Of a stretch of DNA of 33,275 nucleotides, positions 17,116-26,983 are shown in pieces. How positions within the stretch are numbered: position 1 is the first letter of the stretch; each line of letters opens with the position of its first letter. The position numbers and the translations under genes are program-made. This DNA is from Methanobacteriota archaeon. GTDB taxonomy: Archaea > Thermoplasmatota > Poseidoniia > Poseidoniales > Poseidoniaceae. The notes under the pieces are model-generated. The model saw nothing but the letters and a program-made list of their open reading frames with translations, was not told where the DNA came from and did not search any database. Location of the stretch: the NCBI GenBank assembly GCA_002722615.1, contig PBMQ01000029.1, positions 12,935 to 46,209 on the forward strand, read 5' to 3'.

Positions 17116-17919
17116 ATGGAAAACGACTTCGAAGTCGCCTTGCTGCTGTGGGCGCCACTCGGATTTGTGTTCTTATCACTTGGTCTTCAATTTAGAAAAG
17201 ACTCGTCTTCAAAGAAATTTGGTAAAGTTCTCGGCGTAATTGGTTTCCTACTCTTCGGGGCCTCATTTCTAACCGTCCCGTCATCACCTTCTGCGGCATC
17301 GAGTTCTTTGCTCGTAAACATCCTACCTTCACTCGGGTTAATGGTGATTGGATTGTACATCGCATTGTTTGCAGGTGAAATTCCAGTCAAGAGATTCCCT
17401 TCAAAACTCCGTCCAGTGGGATTGTTAATGTTTGTGACTGGCTTTGCGTTGTTTGAAGCAATGCATTGGACTGACCATCCCCTTCTCCCATCAACAATGT
17501 GGGAGGGTGAATCCAACCGCTTCTGGATGATCTTCCGGCCAACGTTCCTATTGGCCATGAGCAGTTTTCTTTTGGCGAGTGGGTATTTGGTAAATCTCAT
17601 AGGGCAACGAATTAGTCAAACCTCGAAAGTACTCTACATCACTGGAGGTGTTTCATCCGTTTTATTGATCTTAAGTGTCATGTTCAACGGCTCATCCATG
17701 ACATCAGATGAGTTTCACAACTCTGTTCTGCTAGCAGCAAGTGATATTCTCGGATTTATATCAGGAGTTGGTTTGACAATCCTCGTCTTTGGCTTGACCA
17801 TTTGGCAATATGAGAGGAAACGCCCAGGCCTTGATCGGTTACCTCCTCCTGACCAAGAACAACTCAATATTGCCGCAGAAATCGTTCGAAACAATATAGG
17901 AGGTGAGGAAGATGAATAA
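17116..17919 (+). CDS. Hypothetical multi-pass membrane protein
   Basis: From ATG 17116: MENDFEVALLLWAPLGFVFLSLGLQF..., several hydrophobic segments (VLGVIGFLLFGASFLTV, LGLMVIGLYIALFAG, FLLAMSSFLLASGYLV). Confidence 0.75.
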   Translation: MENDFEVALLLWAPLGFVFLSLGLQFRKDSSSKKFGKVLGVIGFLLFGASFLTVPSSPSAASSSLLVNILPSLGLMVIGLYIALFAGEIPVKRFPSKLRPVGLLMFVTGFALFEAMHWTDHPLLPSTMWEGESNRFWMIFRPTFLLAMSSFLLASGYLVNLIGQRISQTSKVLYITGGVSSVLLILSVMFNGSSMTSDEFHNSVLLAASDILGFISGVGLTILVFGLTIWQYERKRPGLDRLPPPDQEQLNIAAEIVRNNIGGEEDE

Positions 17920-18355
17920 ACGCATCACACCTCTTCGATTAGTTATTGCAGGATTGCTCTTCCTACTACCTACACTTATTCTTGTTCTCCTCTCAAAAGG
18001 TTCGGTTTACGATAGCGAACGAGGATTAATTCGATTCGCAAATGCGTTCCTCACATCGTACACCCTAGCATCAATTTTCCTTGTATTGAACATGTTCCAG
18101 TATTCGAAGAGCCGGAGACAACCAACAGCACCATGGGTTTCAATGGTCTTTGCAGCAATCCTCGGTGTGCTTGTAACCTTCCTGCTCACCGCTCAAGGAG
18201 GTTTCCTCATGGAAGAAAACGGGTCCAGGCGTGCTCAAATCCTATACAACATCATTCACTTCATCGTCTCGAGTCTTGCAATCATGGTTGCAATTGGAAT
18301 AACTGTGCTGATATCCTTTGTAAATCTCGAAGCAAAGGAAGAAAACAAATCCTGA
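17912..18355 (+). CDS. Hypothetical four-TM membrane protein
   Basis: From ATG 17912 with upstream GGAGGTGAGG; hydrophobic segments LVIAGLLFLLPTLILVLL, LTSYTLASIFLVLNMF, WVSMVFAAILGVLVTFLLTA, FIVSSLAIMVAIGITVLISFV; overlaps the previous gene by 8 bp. Confidence 0.75.
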   Translation: MNKRITPLRLVIAGLLFLLPTLILVLLSKGSVYDSERGLIRFANAFLTSYTLASIFLVLNMFQYSKSRRQPTAPWVSMVFAAILGVLVTFLLTAQGGFLMEENGSRRAQILYNIIHFIVSSLAIMVAIGITVLISFVNLEAKEENKS

Positions 18356-18428
18356 ACATTTCCGACGTCGACCTCCATCGTTGACTTCATAAGGAAGAGG
18401 CAGGGGGCGTTGACATCGAGGTGAGCAT

Positions 18429-18608
18429 TTGTCAAAGGGTACACCGTCCATGGGTCGTCGACAAAAGACAACACACATCCGTTGCCGCCGCTGTGGCCGC
18501 AACGCATTTCACAAGCAAAAGAGCGTATGTGCTTCTTGTGGATATGGGAAGACTGCTCGAATGCGAACTTACAGCTGGAACAAAAAATCCCACCGACCCA
18601 AAGCCTGA
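18429..18608 (+). CDS. rpl37e: 50S ribosomal protein L37e (TTG start)
   Basis: Manual translation from TTG 18429: (M)[58 protein letters not shown]-stop; zinc CxxC...CxxC; GAGGTGAG upstream. 59 aa, missing from the track. Confidence 0.93.
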   Translation: MSKGTPSMGRRQKTTHIRCRRCGRNAFHKQKSVCASCGYGKTARMRTYSWNKKSHRPKA

Positions 18609-18667
18609 GCAAAATTAGGGGGAAGGAATACAAAGGCGGCGCGACTGTCCGCAACTAAGGGACTCAC

Positions 18668-20209
18668 ATGTGCGGCATCATCGGCATCGTTGGGCGACTC
18701 GGTTCAAACGTGAACCAAGCATTGTATGACGGCCTGACAGTTCTACAACATCGGGGACAAGATGCTGCTGGCATCATGACTGAGAACAAAGAGAAATTCA
18801 ATCTTCGCAAAGGGAACGGCTTGGTTTCAGATGTTTTTTACAAGCGACATATGCAAAAACTCCTCGGCCACATTGGAATCGGTCACGTGCGCTATCCAAC
18901 GGCTGGATCATCCTCCACAGCTGAAGCACAACCATTCTATGTGAACTCGCCATACGGGCTGGCACTAGCTCACAATGGAAACCTAACCAACAACAAGGAG
19001 ATTGCTCACAAACTTGTGGCTGAAAACCGACGTCACGTCAATACAACCAGCGACTCCGAGGTGCTGCTCAATCACCTTGCGGTACAACTCGACATCCTAA
19101 GCGATCAAATGAACATTGGAGGCGATCCGTTTCTCAACGTCGATTCATTCTTTGATGCAGTGAAAATCGTCAATGAATCCGTTCGCGGAGGATACGCTTG
19201 TGTTGGACTTGTCAACGGATACGGCCTCTTTGCATTCAGAGACCCTCATGGAATACGTCCTCTCATCTACGGAAAGCGCGAATATGAAGAGGGTACGGAA
19301 TGGGTTGTCGCAAGTGAATCTGTTGCGATAACCGCTCTCGGATTCGAAGTTGTTGCAGATGTTCAGCCTGGAGAAGCAATCTTCATTTCTACCTCTGGCC
19401 ATTTATTTACCAAGCAATGTGCAGAAAAGAAATCATTCACACCATGTATTTTTGAGCACGTTTATTTTGCTCGACCAGACTCTACAATCGACGGCATCTC
19501 TGTATATCAAGCACGATTAAATCAAGGGAAGCGTTTAGCAGAACGTGTGCTTGAGGATTGGCCAGACCATGACATCGACGCTGTCATTCCTGTTCCTGAT
19601 TCGGGGCGTATTTCTGCACTCCAAATGGCTAACACCCTCGGCGTGCCGTACCGAGAAGGTTTCGTCAAGAATCGATACGTTGGTCGCACCTTTATCATGC
19701 CAGGACAAGAGATGAGAATGAAATCAGTACGTCGGAAGCTTAACGCAATTCCACGAGAATTTGAAGGCAAGAATATCCTTCTGGTCGATGACTCAATCGT
19801 TCGTGGCACTACGAGCGCACAAATCATTGAGATGGCTCGTGAAGTGGGCGCGAACAAGGTCTACTTTGCATCCGCAGCACCACCTGTCCGCCACCCGAAT
19901 GTGTACGGCATCGACATGCCAGCAGTCGACGAATTCATTGCCAATGGAAAAACAATTGATGAAATCAACACAACAATAGGTTCAGATCGACTCTTCTATC
20001 AAAACCTAGAAGACCTCGAAGAAGTGACTGGCCACAAAAAAACAAACATCGATGGTTTTGATAGTTCGTGTTTCAATGGAAAATACATCACTGGTGACAT
20101 CGATCAAGCCTATCTTGACAAACTTCGAGCTGAACGAAATGATGCCTCAAAGCAAGACAGCATTGCAGAAGACGAACAAGGCATTGATATGCACAATCAC
20201 CAGATATGA
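18668..20209 (+). CDS. purF: Amidophosphoribosyltransferase
   Basis: [12 protein letters not shown] (catalytic Cys2), [27 protein letters not shown], PRTase motif [18 protein letters not shown]. Confidence 0.97.
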   Translation: MCGIIGIVGRLGSNVNQALYDGLTVLQHRGQDAAGIMTENKEKFNLRKGNGLVSDVFYKRHMQKLLGHIGIGHVRYPTAGSSSTAEAQPFYVNSPYGLALAHNGNLTNNKEIAHKLVAENRRHVNTTSDSEVLLNHLAVQLDILSDQMNIGGDPFLNVDSFFDAVKIVNESVRGGYACVGLVNGYGLFAFRDPHGIRPLIYGKREYEEGTEWVVASESVAITALGFEVVADVQPGEAIFISTSGHLFTKQCAEKKSFTPCIFEHVYFARPDSTIDGISVYQARLNQGKRLAERVLEDWPDHDIDAVIPVPDSGRISALQMANTLGVPYREGFVKNRYVGRTFIMPGQEMRMKSVRRKLNAIPREFEGKNILLVDDSIVRGTTSAQIIEMAREVGANKVYFASAAPPVRHPNVYGIDMPAVDEFIANGKTIDEINTTIGSDRLFYQNLEDLEEVTGHKKTNIDGFDSSCFNGKYITGDIDQAYLDKLRAERNDASKQDSIAEDEQGIDMHNHQI

Positions 20210-20245
20210 ACTGGTGACACATCAGGCTATAACTGAGCCAGACAT

Positions 20246-21808
20246 GTGGGTGACATGGTCGCAACACTTCCTGTGATTGACGCCATTCATCAGGAAGCCA
20301 CTGTTACAGTCATCGCATTACATCCTAATTCTGGTAAGATCCTCATAGGTGATGTTGAAGGTACAATTCAATGCGTTGATTTAGTAAGTCTCAAGCCAGA
20401 AATGCGAATTCAACTCGATTCAAAGGTCGTGGGCTTGGAATGGTGTCACAACAAGATCGTAATCTTGGATGAAACGAACGGTTTGTACATGTATTCAAGT
20501 GATGGAGAAGAACTCTGGAGACATGAGTTTGAGGCCGGAGGAGCAAAACTATCGGTTGGAAAGCAAATCCTTGCTCTTGATGGAATCGGTTCCCTTCGAC
20601 AGTTTACTCTCGATGGACAAGAATACCCATCCGTTATGCGTGACGTACGAACATTCGAAATTGGCAATGATTCGGTGTACTTAATGATGGAAAATCAATC
20701 TGTGGCTCGAACTGATGATGAATTAACCATCACCTATCAACGACCCCAGCGTGGAGAGATTGGTGAAGATATTGTCGCCCTTGGCCAGCATATTGGGGAA
20801 CAGTGGTTTGTTGCACGTGAGGGACATGCACTTGTTCCAGGAGAGGAAGAGGCACTTGAAATTGAAATCTATGAAGGCAATGATCTTCTAGGGAGAGAGG
20901 AAATTAATGGACGTGTCAAAGCCTCTTTATCCAGTGAAACCTGTCATTATCTTGGACTGGACAACGGTGAATTGGTTTCGGTACAAGAGTCTGTTCCAAA
21001 CGTGCTGAAGACGTTCCAGTACCCGATTCAATCCCTGCAGATGTATGAGAATACACTTCTTATCGGCACGTGGTTCTATGTCTATGGGTTTAACATCGAA
21101 TCCAAAGAAGTTGTTTGGCAGATTGAGCACAAAGGTATGATTCAAGACACACGTGTTGATTTAGATGGTAGACTTGTTTTCTTCGGCGACGATCAGAATG
21201 ACTGGACAGGTGTCGAACCTTTGGGCGTGTGTGATCTTCATCAGATACCAGTCGAAGTTGATGTTTCATTCCTCCAACTTTGGTTTGAAGAAGAGGTTGT
21301 TGAAGTCGAGACCGATCCTGAAATTGTCTATAGAACAGTTAATGACTTCACAAACCTTCTCTCCGAAGAGGAGCAAGAATCTCTCCAACAACACCCCGAA
21401 TTCGATGTCGGTTTTGATTCATTAGCTGCTGCGATGAATGAGGAAGTGCATTCAAATGATGATGACTCAGAAGAACAAGACTTGGATGAATTGTTGCAGT
21501 TTCTACATGAGGATGCTGCAGAATTTACCCCTCCTGTCGCCTACGCTGGCGAAAATCAAGTGATCTCCACTGTAGAGAAGGTTGAATATGCAATCGTCAC
21601 CTTGGATGGTTCCGAATCAAAGGATCCTCAAGATAGAATCGCATCATGGTCATGGTTGGACTCAACGGGACGTGAACTTTCAACCGAAGCAAAATTACGT
21701 GTCAAACTCTCCCTTGGAGTGCATCTCTTCGAACTACGAGTGTTCGATATCGATGGAGGCATGACAACAGATTCAGTACAGATTACCATTGAATCCTCAG
21801 CCTCATGA
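20246..21808 (+). CDS. Hypothetical repeat (beta-propeller-like) protein with C-terminal PKD-like domain
   Basis: Propeller-like repeats (VIALHPNSGKILIGDVEGTIQCVD, LDETNGLYMYSSDGEELWRHEF). C-terminal PPVAYAGENQVISTVEKVEYAIVTLDGSESKDPQDRIASWSWLD...GVHLFELRVFDIDGGMTTDSVQITI is PKD-like. GTG start, or ATG 20255. Confidence 0.75.
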   Translation: MGDMVATLPVIDAIHQEATVTVIALHPNSGKILIGDVEGTIQCVDLVSLKPEMRIQLDSKVVGLEWCHNKIVILDETNGLYMYSSDGEELWRHEFEAGGAKLSVGKQILALDGIGSLRQFTLDGQEYPSVMRDVRTFEIGNDSVYLMMENQSVARTDDELTITYQRPQRGEIGEDIVALGQHIGEQWFVAREGHALVPGEEEALEIEIYEGNDLLGREEINGRVKASLSSETCHYLGLDNGELVSVQESVPNVLKTFQYPIQSLQMYENTLLIGTWFYVYGFNIESKEVVWQIEHKGMIQDTRVDLDGRLVFFGDDQNDWTGVEPLGVCDLHQIPVEVDVSFLQLWFEEEVVEVETDPEIVYRTVNDFTNLLSEEEQESLQQHPEFDVGFDSLAAAMNEEVHSNDDDSEEQDLDELLQFLHEDAAEFTPPVAYAGENQVISTVEKVEYAIVTLDGSESKDPQDRIASWSWLDSTGRELSTEAKLRVKLSLGVHLFELRVFDIDGGMTTDSVQITIESSAS

Positions 21809-21830
21809 AGGAGAACGTACTGGCCAAAAC

Positions 21831-22586
21831 ATGGGCGTCATCTCTCCTATTATCGAGAACTTCTTGGTTGGGCCATTGCAGATGCGTTGCTCCGTTGTAA
21901 CGGATTGTGCTACTGGGGATACTGTCATTATCGATGGGGGAGATGAACCGCAACGTCTTATCGATTGGATCGAAAATTGTAGGGGGACAGGTCCTCATTG
22001 GTCGACACACAGTAAAGAAGAGACCTCAGCAATTGAACGAAAGGTCGTAGCATTACTCAACACCCATGCGCATTTTGATCACAGCGGACACATCCCCACA
22101 TTGAAGCAACACTTTGATGTCGATTGGTACTTGCATCCAGACGATACTTTTCTGCAAACTCTTGCAAAAACAGCCGCAGTCCGGTATGGAATTGTATTGC
22201 CTGAACCTGCAGTCGCAGACAAGAACATCACTGACGATCAATTGCTTTCATTAGGATCTCTCGATTTTGAAATCCTTCACACACCTGGACACACCTTGGG
22301 AGGATGCTGTTTACGACTCGTCATAGAGAATGATACAGATCATCTCTTCGTAGGAGATACGCTCTTTGCAGGCTCTGTTGGGAGAACGGATTTAGAAAAC
22401 ACTGGAGGCGATTTCAGTGTGCTCTCAAACAGTATTCGGACCAAGTTATGGCCGTTGAATCCGGAAACAATTGTCCATCCAGGCCATGGCCCCCTCACGA
22501 CGATTGGGCATGAAAAGGCGACCAATCCCTTTGTCGGCGATGGTGCTGGAGAATCCGGGGCGTACACCTTTGGCAAGTACGCTTAA
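21831..22586 (+). CDS. Metallo-beta-lactamase fold hydrolase (glyoxalase II-like)
   Basis: LLNTHAHFDHSGHIP (HxHxDH), LHTPGHTLGGCCLRL, LFVGDTLFAGSVGRTDL, VHPGHGPLTTIGHEKATNPF; ATG 21831. Confidence 0.9.
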   Translation: MGVISPIIENFLVGPLQMRCSVVTDCATGDTVIIDGGDEPQRLIDWIENCRGTGPHWSTHSKEETSAIERKVVALLNTHAHFDHSGHIPTLKQHFDVDWYLHPDDTFLQTLAKTAAVRYGIVLPEPAVADKNITDDQLLSLGSLDFEILHTPGHTLGGCCLRLVIENDTDHLFVGDTLFAGSVGRTDLENTGGDFSVLSNSIRTKLWPLNPETIVHPGHGPLTTIGHEKATNPFVGDGAGESGAYTFGKYA

Positions 22587-23515
22587 CCAAGAAGATTCGA
22601 AAGCGCATCTTGGAAAACTGGCAACGCCTCTTCCCAGGTGGCTACAATTCCATAGTCAGCATGTTGGAAAATAGGTGCATCCGCATCCTTGTTGATGGCT
22701 ACGATGTACTTCGAGGATCTCATTCCTGCAAGATGTTGGATTGCACCAGAAATTCCTACGGCGATGTAGAGGTTTGGATTGACTGTTTTTCCTGTCTGAC
22801 CAACTTGCATCGAGTGTGGAATCTCATCCCATGTATCGACCGCAGCACGTGATGCACCTACCGCTGCACCAATCGTATCTGCTACTGCTTCGAGATGGGT
22901 GAAGTTGGCTGGGGAGCCCATTCCACGGCCACCAGAAATGATGATGTTGGCCTCGGAGACATCGAGACGAGCGCTAGCTCGATGCATGACCTCTTGGACA
23001 GCAGTCTTAACGTCGCCGGATGCATCAACAACAGAAACCTCATTTGAGGACCCTGAGGCAACTGCTGGGAAGACATTTGCTCGTACTGAAACGACTGCAT
23101 CGCCACTGACACTTACTGTCTGGTTTGCCTTTCCTGAGTAAATCGGAGAAGTAAGGTTGCTCCCTTCAATCGAAACAACGTCTTGAACAATCGACAGACC
23201 ACGTCGTGCTGCGAGTCGTGATCCAACATCCTTGGAACGAGCCGTTGCAAGACAAAGGATTGTTCCAGCAGGAATAGCACTATCAAGCGCAGTTGCCCAG
23301 CCACTGCTGTCGTTTCCAGCGAATACGTCGGACTTGACTGCAATGACTTTTGACACACCATCGTACGATGAGACACCATCTGCTATTGAGGCGTCAGTAC
23401 AGGGTACAACAACAGTAACATCGCCACCCATTGCCTTCGCAGCACTCACAAGTTCTGCAGTTGATGGGTTTACATTTCCTTTTGTTAGTTCAGCAATCAC
23501 GATCATATTTGTCAT
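22583..23515 (-). CDS. etfA: Electron transfer flavoprotein subunit alpha
   Basis: [29 protein letters not shown]...; [83 protein letters not shown]. Start at 23515. Confidence 0.96.
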   Translation of the reverse strand: MTNMIVIAELTKGNVNPSTAELVSAAKAMGGDVTVVVPCTDASIADGVSSYDGVSKVIAVKSDVFAGNDSSGWATALDSAIPAGTILCLATARSKDVGSRLAARRGLSIVQDVVSIEGSNLTSPIYSGKANQTVSVSGDAVVSVRANVFPAVASGSSNEVSVVDASGDVKTAVQEVMHRASARLDVSEANIIISGGRGMGSPANFTHLEAVADTIGAAVGASRAAVDTWDEIPHSMQVGQTGKTVNPNLYIAVGISGAIQHLAGMRSSKYIVAINKDADAPIFQHADYGIVATWEEALPVFQDALSNLLG

Positions 23516-23525
23516 TTCATTCACC

Positions 23526-24269
23526 TCAGAGTACATTTGCTTCATCACGAAGAAGTTGGACGACTTGTGAGGCGGAGGAACCGCCTTCAAAGGTCTTGCC
23601 AGCAGGTTTAGCAGCAGGCATGGAGTGATTGGAGACAACGACGGAGGATGCCGGCGCTGTTGCAGTCATCAATTCGACTTGAGCCTTTTTTGCCATCATG
23701 ATGCCTTTGACATTTGCTTTTCGGGGCTTGAAATCTCCCTTGTCGCAGGAAATAACAGCCGGCAAAGGGACACTAATTTTCGCAACGCCAGATTCAACAG
23801 GCATTGAAACGGTGACATCAGTACTGAATTCGGCTCCGATGACGTTGGAAGCGTTGGACCATCCGAGACGTTCTGCTAGGCCTGGTCCGGTAGAGCCAGC
23901 GCCCGTATCAGCTGCGGACTTTCCACAGTAGACTGTGTCTGCTCCAAGAGACTCAATGGACTCCTTGAGAACGGATTGAAGTGCATTGGAATCAAGTTCG
24001 CCCCACGAATCATCCCATGCGCGTACGATGTTGTCAACACCCATTGCTTTCGCATCTTTGAGAATCTTCTCAGTTCCTGCGGCTCCAATCGTAAGCGCTG
24101 TTACTGTACCACCTGCTGCTTCTTTGTGGCGTAGTGCTGTTTCAATCGCAAAGCTATCGTATGGGCTCATCTCCATCTTCACGCTAGAAAGATCGACACG
24201 ATCACCTTGGACAGCAATTTTTGCGTTTGTATCCGGGACTTGTTTGACTAATACGACGATTGTAGGCAT
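23526..24269 (-). CDS. etfB: Electron transfer flavoprotein subunit beta
   Basis: MPTIVVLVKQVPDTNAKI, MSPYDSFAIETALRHKE, YCGKSAADTGAGSTGPGLAERLGW; adjacent to etfA. Start at 24269. Confidence 0.96.
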   Translation of the reverse strand: MPTIVVLVKQVPDTNAKIAVQGDRVDLSSVKMEMSPYDSFAIETALRHKEAAGGTVTALTIGAAGTEKILKDAKAMGVDNIVRAWDDSWGELDSNALQSVLKESIESLGADTVYCGKSAADTGAGSTGPGLAERLGWSNASNVIGAEFSTDVTVSMPVESGVAKISVPLPAVISCDKGDFKPRKANVKGIMMAKKAQVELMTATAPASSVVVSNHSMPAAKPAGKTFEGGSSASQVVQLLRDEANVL

Positions 24270-24344
24270 CTCTATCATGAGTGCCAGCGAGATGAGATTC
24301 ATGAACATTGGCTTTCAGCCGATATGAACTGACATCAGGAATCT

Positions 24345-25223
24345 ATGGTTGATGACAACCTTTACAGGCCTTCGTTGAGCACCAAAATCTCCATGTCAGA
24401 TGAGAGAAGAATTCCCGGGCCACCTAGCGAAGTTGCAGACACACTTAATCACTGGAGAGACCTGTTTCAAAGAAAGCATACCGCAGATTTTGAAGCCTTG
24501 AAAGGGCTAACTGCAGCAGATACTCCGATCTTTTCGTTTCTTGTCGATTACGCAGACATTGATAGAGATGACTTGCTGAATTTGCGGTTTAATGAATTTC
24601 CAGAACAAACCATTGACTTGGCCAACGAAGTATTGAGATCGATGGCATCAGAATTCTCCGATGTTCGATGCGTCCTAAGACCGCTGTTTTTACCCGACCA
24701 GAAATTGAAGGAAGTATCAAGCCTACGAATGAGAAATCGAGGAGATGTCGTTAGTTTGGTTGTGAAAATACAAGATGTCGGACCCCGCGTCGGATACCTG
24801 AAAAAAGCGCTTTACACCTGTATAATGTGCGGCCATCGTGAAGAAATCCCTCAACGTGTTGCTCGAGAGCGAAAGCGACCCCACGGGCCTTGTAAAATTT
24901 GTTTAGATGATGCTGAACAAACCATTGGTGGGCCAGTTTCCTACGGCCTGTACAAACATCTGGATGCCTTACTTCAATTGACTGCTGAGGGTTCGTTCTA
25001 CCAGGACATACAATATCTCAATGTTTATGATGCAAATAACGGCCCAAATGAGCAACCAATTCAGATTATTATCGATGATGAGTACGTTGATGAATACCAA
25101 GCAGGTCAAACCATTCGAGTCAATGGAATTGTATACATCGACCCGATTCCTGACAGGAACTTCGTAAAGGATACACGTCGAATCTTGCAGGTTCGAGCAA
25201 TCAGCATTGAAGAAGTTTCATGA
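24345..25223 (+). CDS. MCM N-terminal-domain-like protein (zinc finger + OB), no AAA+ domain
   Basis: Helical N-terminus FLVDYADIDRDDLLNLRFNEFPEQTIDLANEVLR; VVSLVVKIQDVGPRVGYLKKALYTCIMCG...GPCKIC; FYQDIQYLNVYD...QPIQIIIDDEYVDEYQAGQTIRVNGIVYIDP. The ORF stops before any Walker A. Alternative start 24393. Confidence 0.78.
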   Translation: MVDDNLYRPSLSTKISMSDERRIPGPPSEVADTLNHWRDLFQRKHTADFEALKGLTAADTPIFSFLVDYADIDRDDLLNLRFNEFPEQTIDLANEVLRSMASEFSDVRCVLRPLFLPDQKLKEVSSLRMRNRGDVVSLVVKIQDVGPRVGYLKKALYTCIMCGHREEIPQRVARERKRPHGPCKICLDDAEQTIGGPVSYGLYKHLDALLQLTAEGSFYQDIQYLNVYDANNGPNEQPIQIIIDDEYVDEYQAGQTIRVNGIVYIDPIPDRNFVKDTRRILQVRAISIEEVS

Positions 25224-26360
25224 TGTAATCTCGAGCATGGTCTCGTAAGCTTCTGGGTTGGCTTCGAAATGCTCAGTTATTGCTGATAAGCCTGCTGCAA
25301 CACCTGCTGCAACACCCATCTTTGCATCAAAAGGATGGAGGGTACCATCGCTCACTGCTTGCTTGAATGCATTGAGATTATCCCATGTGCTCGGTTCTCC
25401 AAATTTTGGATTTGGAGTCACTTGAATATGGCCAAATTCAGGAAGAACAACATGTTGAGCGAGTTCGTAAACAGGTGAATGTTCGTCCTCTGGATCAAGG
25501 TAAGCTTTCTTCATCTTCTTTTGCACTCTTTCAAGCGTGTCGTGTAACAGAAGTGCTCCATTTGGATCAGATTTGCTCATCTTATGGTCGAAAGAATCCA
25601 TCCGGACACCCGAGGCTTTCAATGAGGAGAGAATAGGGGTATGAAGGCATGTTGCCTTTTCCCAATTCCACTTTGAAGCCATGTCCCGCATGAACATGTG
25701 AGCCTTCCTTTGGTCCATTCCACCGATGGCAACATCGATGTCGAGTTCAAAAATATCCGCAGCCTGCATAGCAGGATAGTAAAACTTGGAAAGGTCATGG
25801 TCAGATGATGCTTCATCTCGACCCATAATGGTGAACGTTTTTCGCACCATCGGCAAGGTTGCACCTTTTGAGCAACGAAGTACACGAGCCCAATAATCTC
25901 CAGAATCCATGAGTTGACTTGCCCAATAAAACCGGAGTTGTCCCGGCCCATCACCTTCTTCTGGATATCCTAAGAGGGCTCGGAATGTTTCTTCCATATA
26001 GACGGCCGTCTTCTGAATATCTTCCATGTTTCCTCCAAACTTGTCGTTGACCCATGCGTGCCAGTCCGCCAAGAAAATCAAAACGTTCGCATCTGCTTCG
26101 AGCATTCTTCTAAGTTGAAGTGAGAGGACCTTCCAGCCAATGTGAGCCTTACCGCTTGGTTCGAAACCAACATAGCATCGGATGACTCCATCTCCAGCCA
26201 TCGAGGTTTTCTCAGCAAGACAATCGACAAGATGTTCGATACCTACGCTCTCCTCAACATCACCTATCATCAGATGGAGACGATGGCGATCTTCTTCAGA
26301 GAGTTCCTTGATCCGCTCATACCTCTCCTCAAATGGTTGGAGAAGAGTATCCAAATCCAC
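25218..26360 (-). CDS. tyrS: Tyrosyl-tRNA synthetase (archaeal/eukaryal type)
   Basis: CYVGFEPSGKAHIGW (HIGH-like), FLADWHAWVNDKFGG, FYYPAMQAADIFELDIDVAIGGMDQRKAHMFMRD, KMSKSDPNGA. Confidence 0.92.
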   Translation of the reverse strand: MDLDTLLQPFEERYERIKELSEEDRHRLHLMIGDVEESVGIEHLVDCLAEKTSMAGDGVIRCYVGFEPSGKAHIGWKVLSLQLRRMLEADANVLIFLADWHAWVNDKFGGNMEDIQKTAVYMEETFRALLGYPEEGDGPGQLRFYWASQLMDSGDYWARVLRCSKGATLPMVRKTFTIMGRDEASSDHDLSKFYYPAMQAADIFELDIDVAIGGMDQRKAHMFMRDMASKWNWEKATCLHTPILSSLKASGVRMDSFDHKMSKSDPNGALLLHDTLERVQKKMKKAYLDPEDEHSPVYELAQHVVLPEFGHIQVTPNPKFGEPSTWDNLNAFKQAVSDGTLHPFDAKMGVAAGVAAGLSAITEHFEANPEAYETMLEITS

Positions 26361-26369
26361 GATAACACC

Positions 26370-26894
26370 TCAAACAAGTTCGCTCAATTTCTTGACTTTC
26401 CCTTCCGAAGGAGGTTCGCCACGTTCAATCATACCTTCCAATTCAGCAATCATTGTTTCAGCTTTATCAATGGTTTCTTGAGTAACTGTACTGCTCATTT
26501 CGATGGTTTTTCGAATCATCTTGATGGCGGACTTTGCCTTGGAGAACTTTTTGGCGTCTTCTTTGGCCTTATCTCCACGTTGTTTAGCAGTGTAACCTGT
26601 TGCTTCATCGAGGAAAGCGGACCAACGGCGACGACTTTCCATTGCCTGCTCACGCCCACCTTCTGCTGAAAGGAATGTCTCAAGGTCGGCCCCTTTGAGT
26701 TGAACTACATCAACCTGAAGTTTGCCTTGGTCAGTGTAACAACCTGAAATCTGTGAAAGGAGACCGAATGATGCTTGGAACTCACCTTCTACATTTGCTT
26801 GTACATTCTCAAAATGTTGTGCTGCCATCTTTGCTAAGCCTGCGTTTCCACCAATTGATTTTTCCAGACCTCGTTTTACTGCGAATCGCTCCAT
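26370..26894 (-). CDS. Conserved-looking hypothetical charged helical protein
   Basis: 174-aa ORF upstream of tyrS with a 9-bp gap; MERFAVKRGLEKSIGGNAGLAKMAAQHFENVQANVEGEF... No family confidently recognised. Confidence 0.65.
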   Translation of the reverse strand: MERFAVKRGLEKSIGGNAGLAKMAAQHFENVQANVEGEFQASFGLLSQISGCYTDQGKLQVDVVQLKGADLETFLSAEGGREQAMESRRRWSAFLDEATGYTAKQRGDKAKEDAKKFSKAKSAIKMIRKTIEMSSTVTQETIDKAETMIAELEGMIERGEPPSEGKVKKLSELV

Positions 26895-26983
26895 GTTGGT
26901 CCATCGGCACGGACCTCATAAGGCTCGCGAAGAACAAACCACCCAAAGAGTGGGGTTTTTCTGTCAGATTACTTGGGCCAACT

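Noticed and set aside
26753-26983. N-terminal 77 residues of ORF 26753..28150
   Set aside because: Overlaps the opposing 26370..26894 gene; the ATG at 26984 starts a textbook signal peptide and is the likely start.
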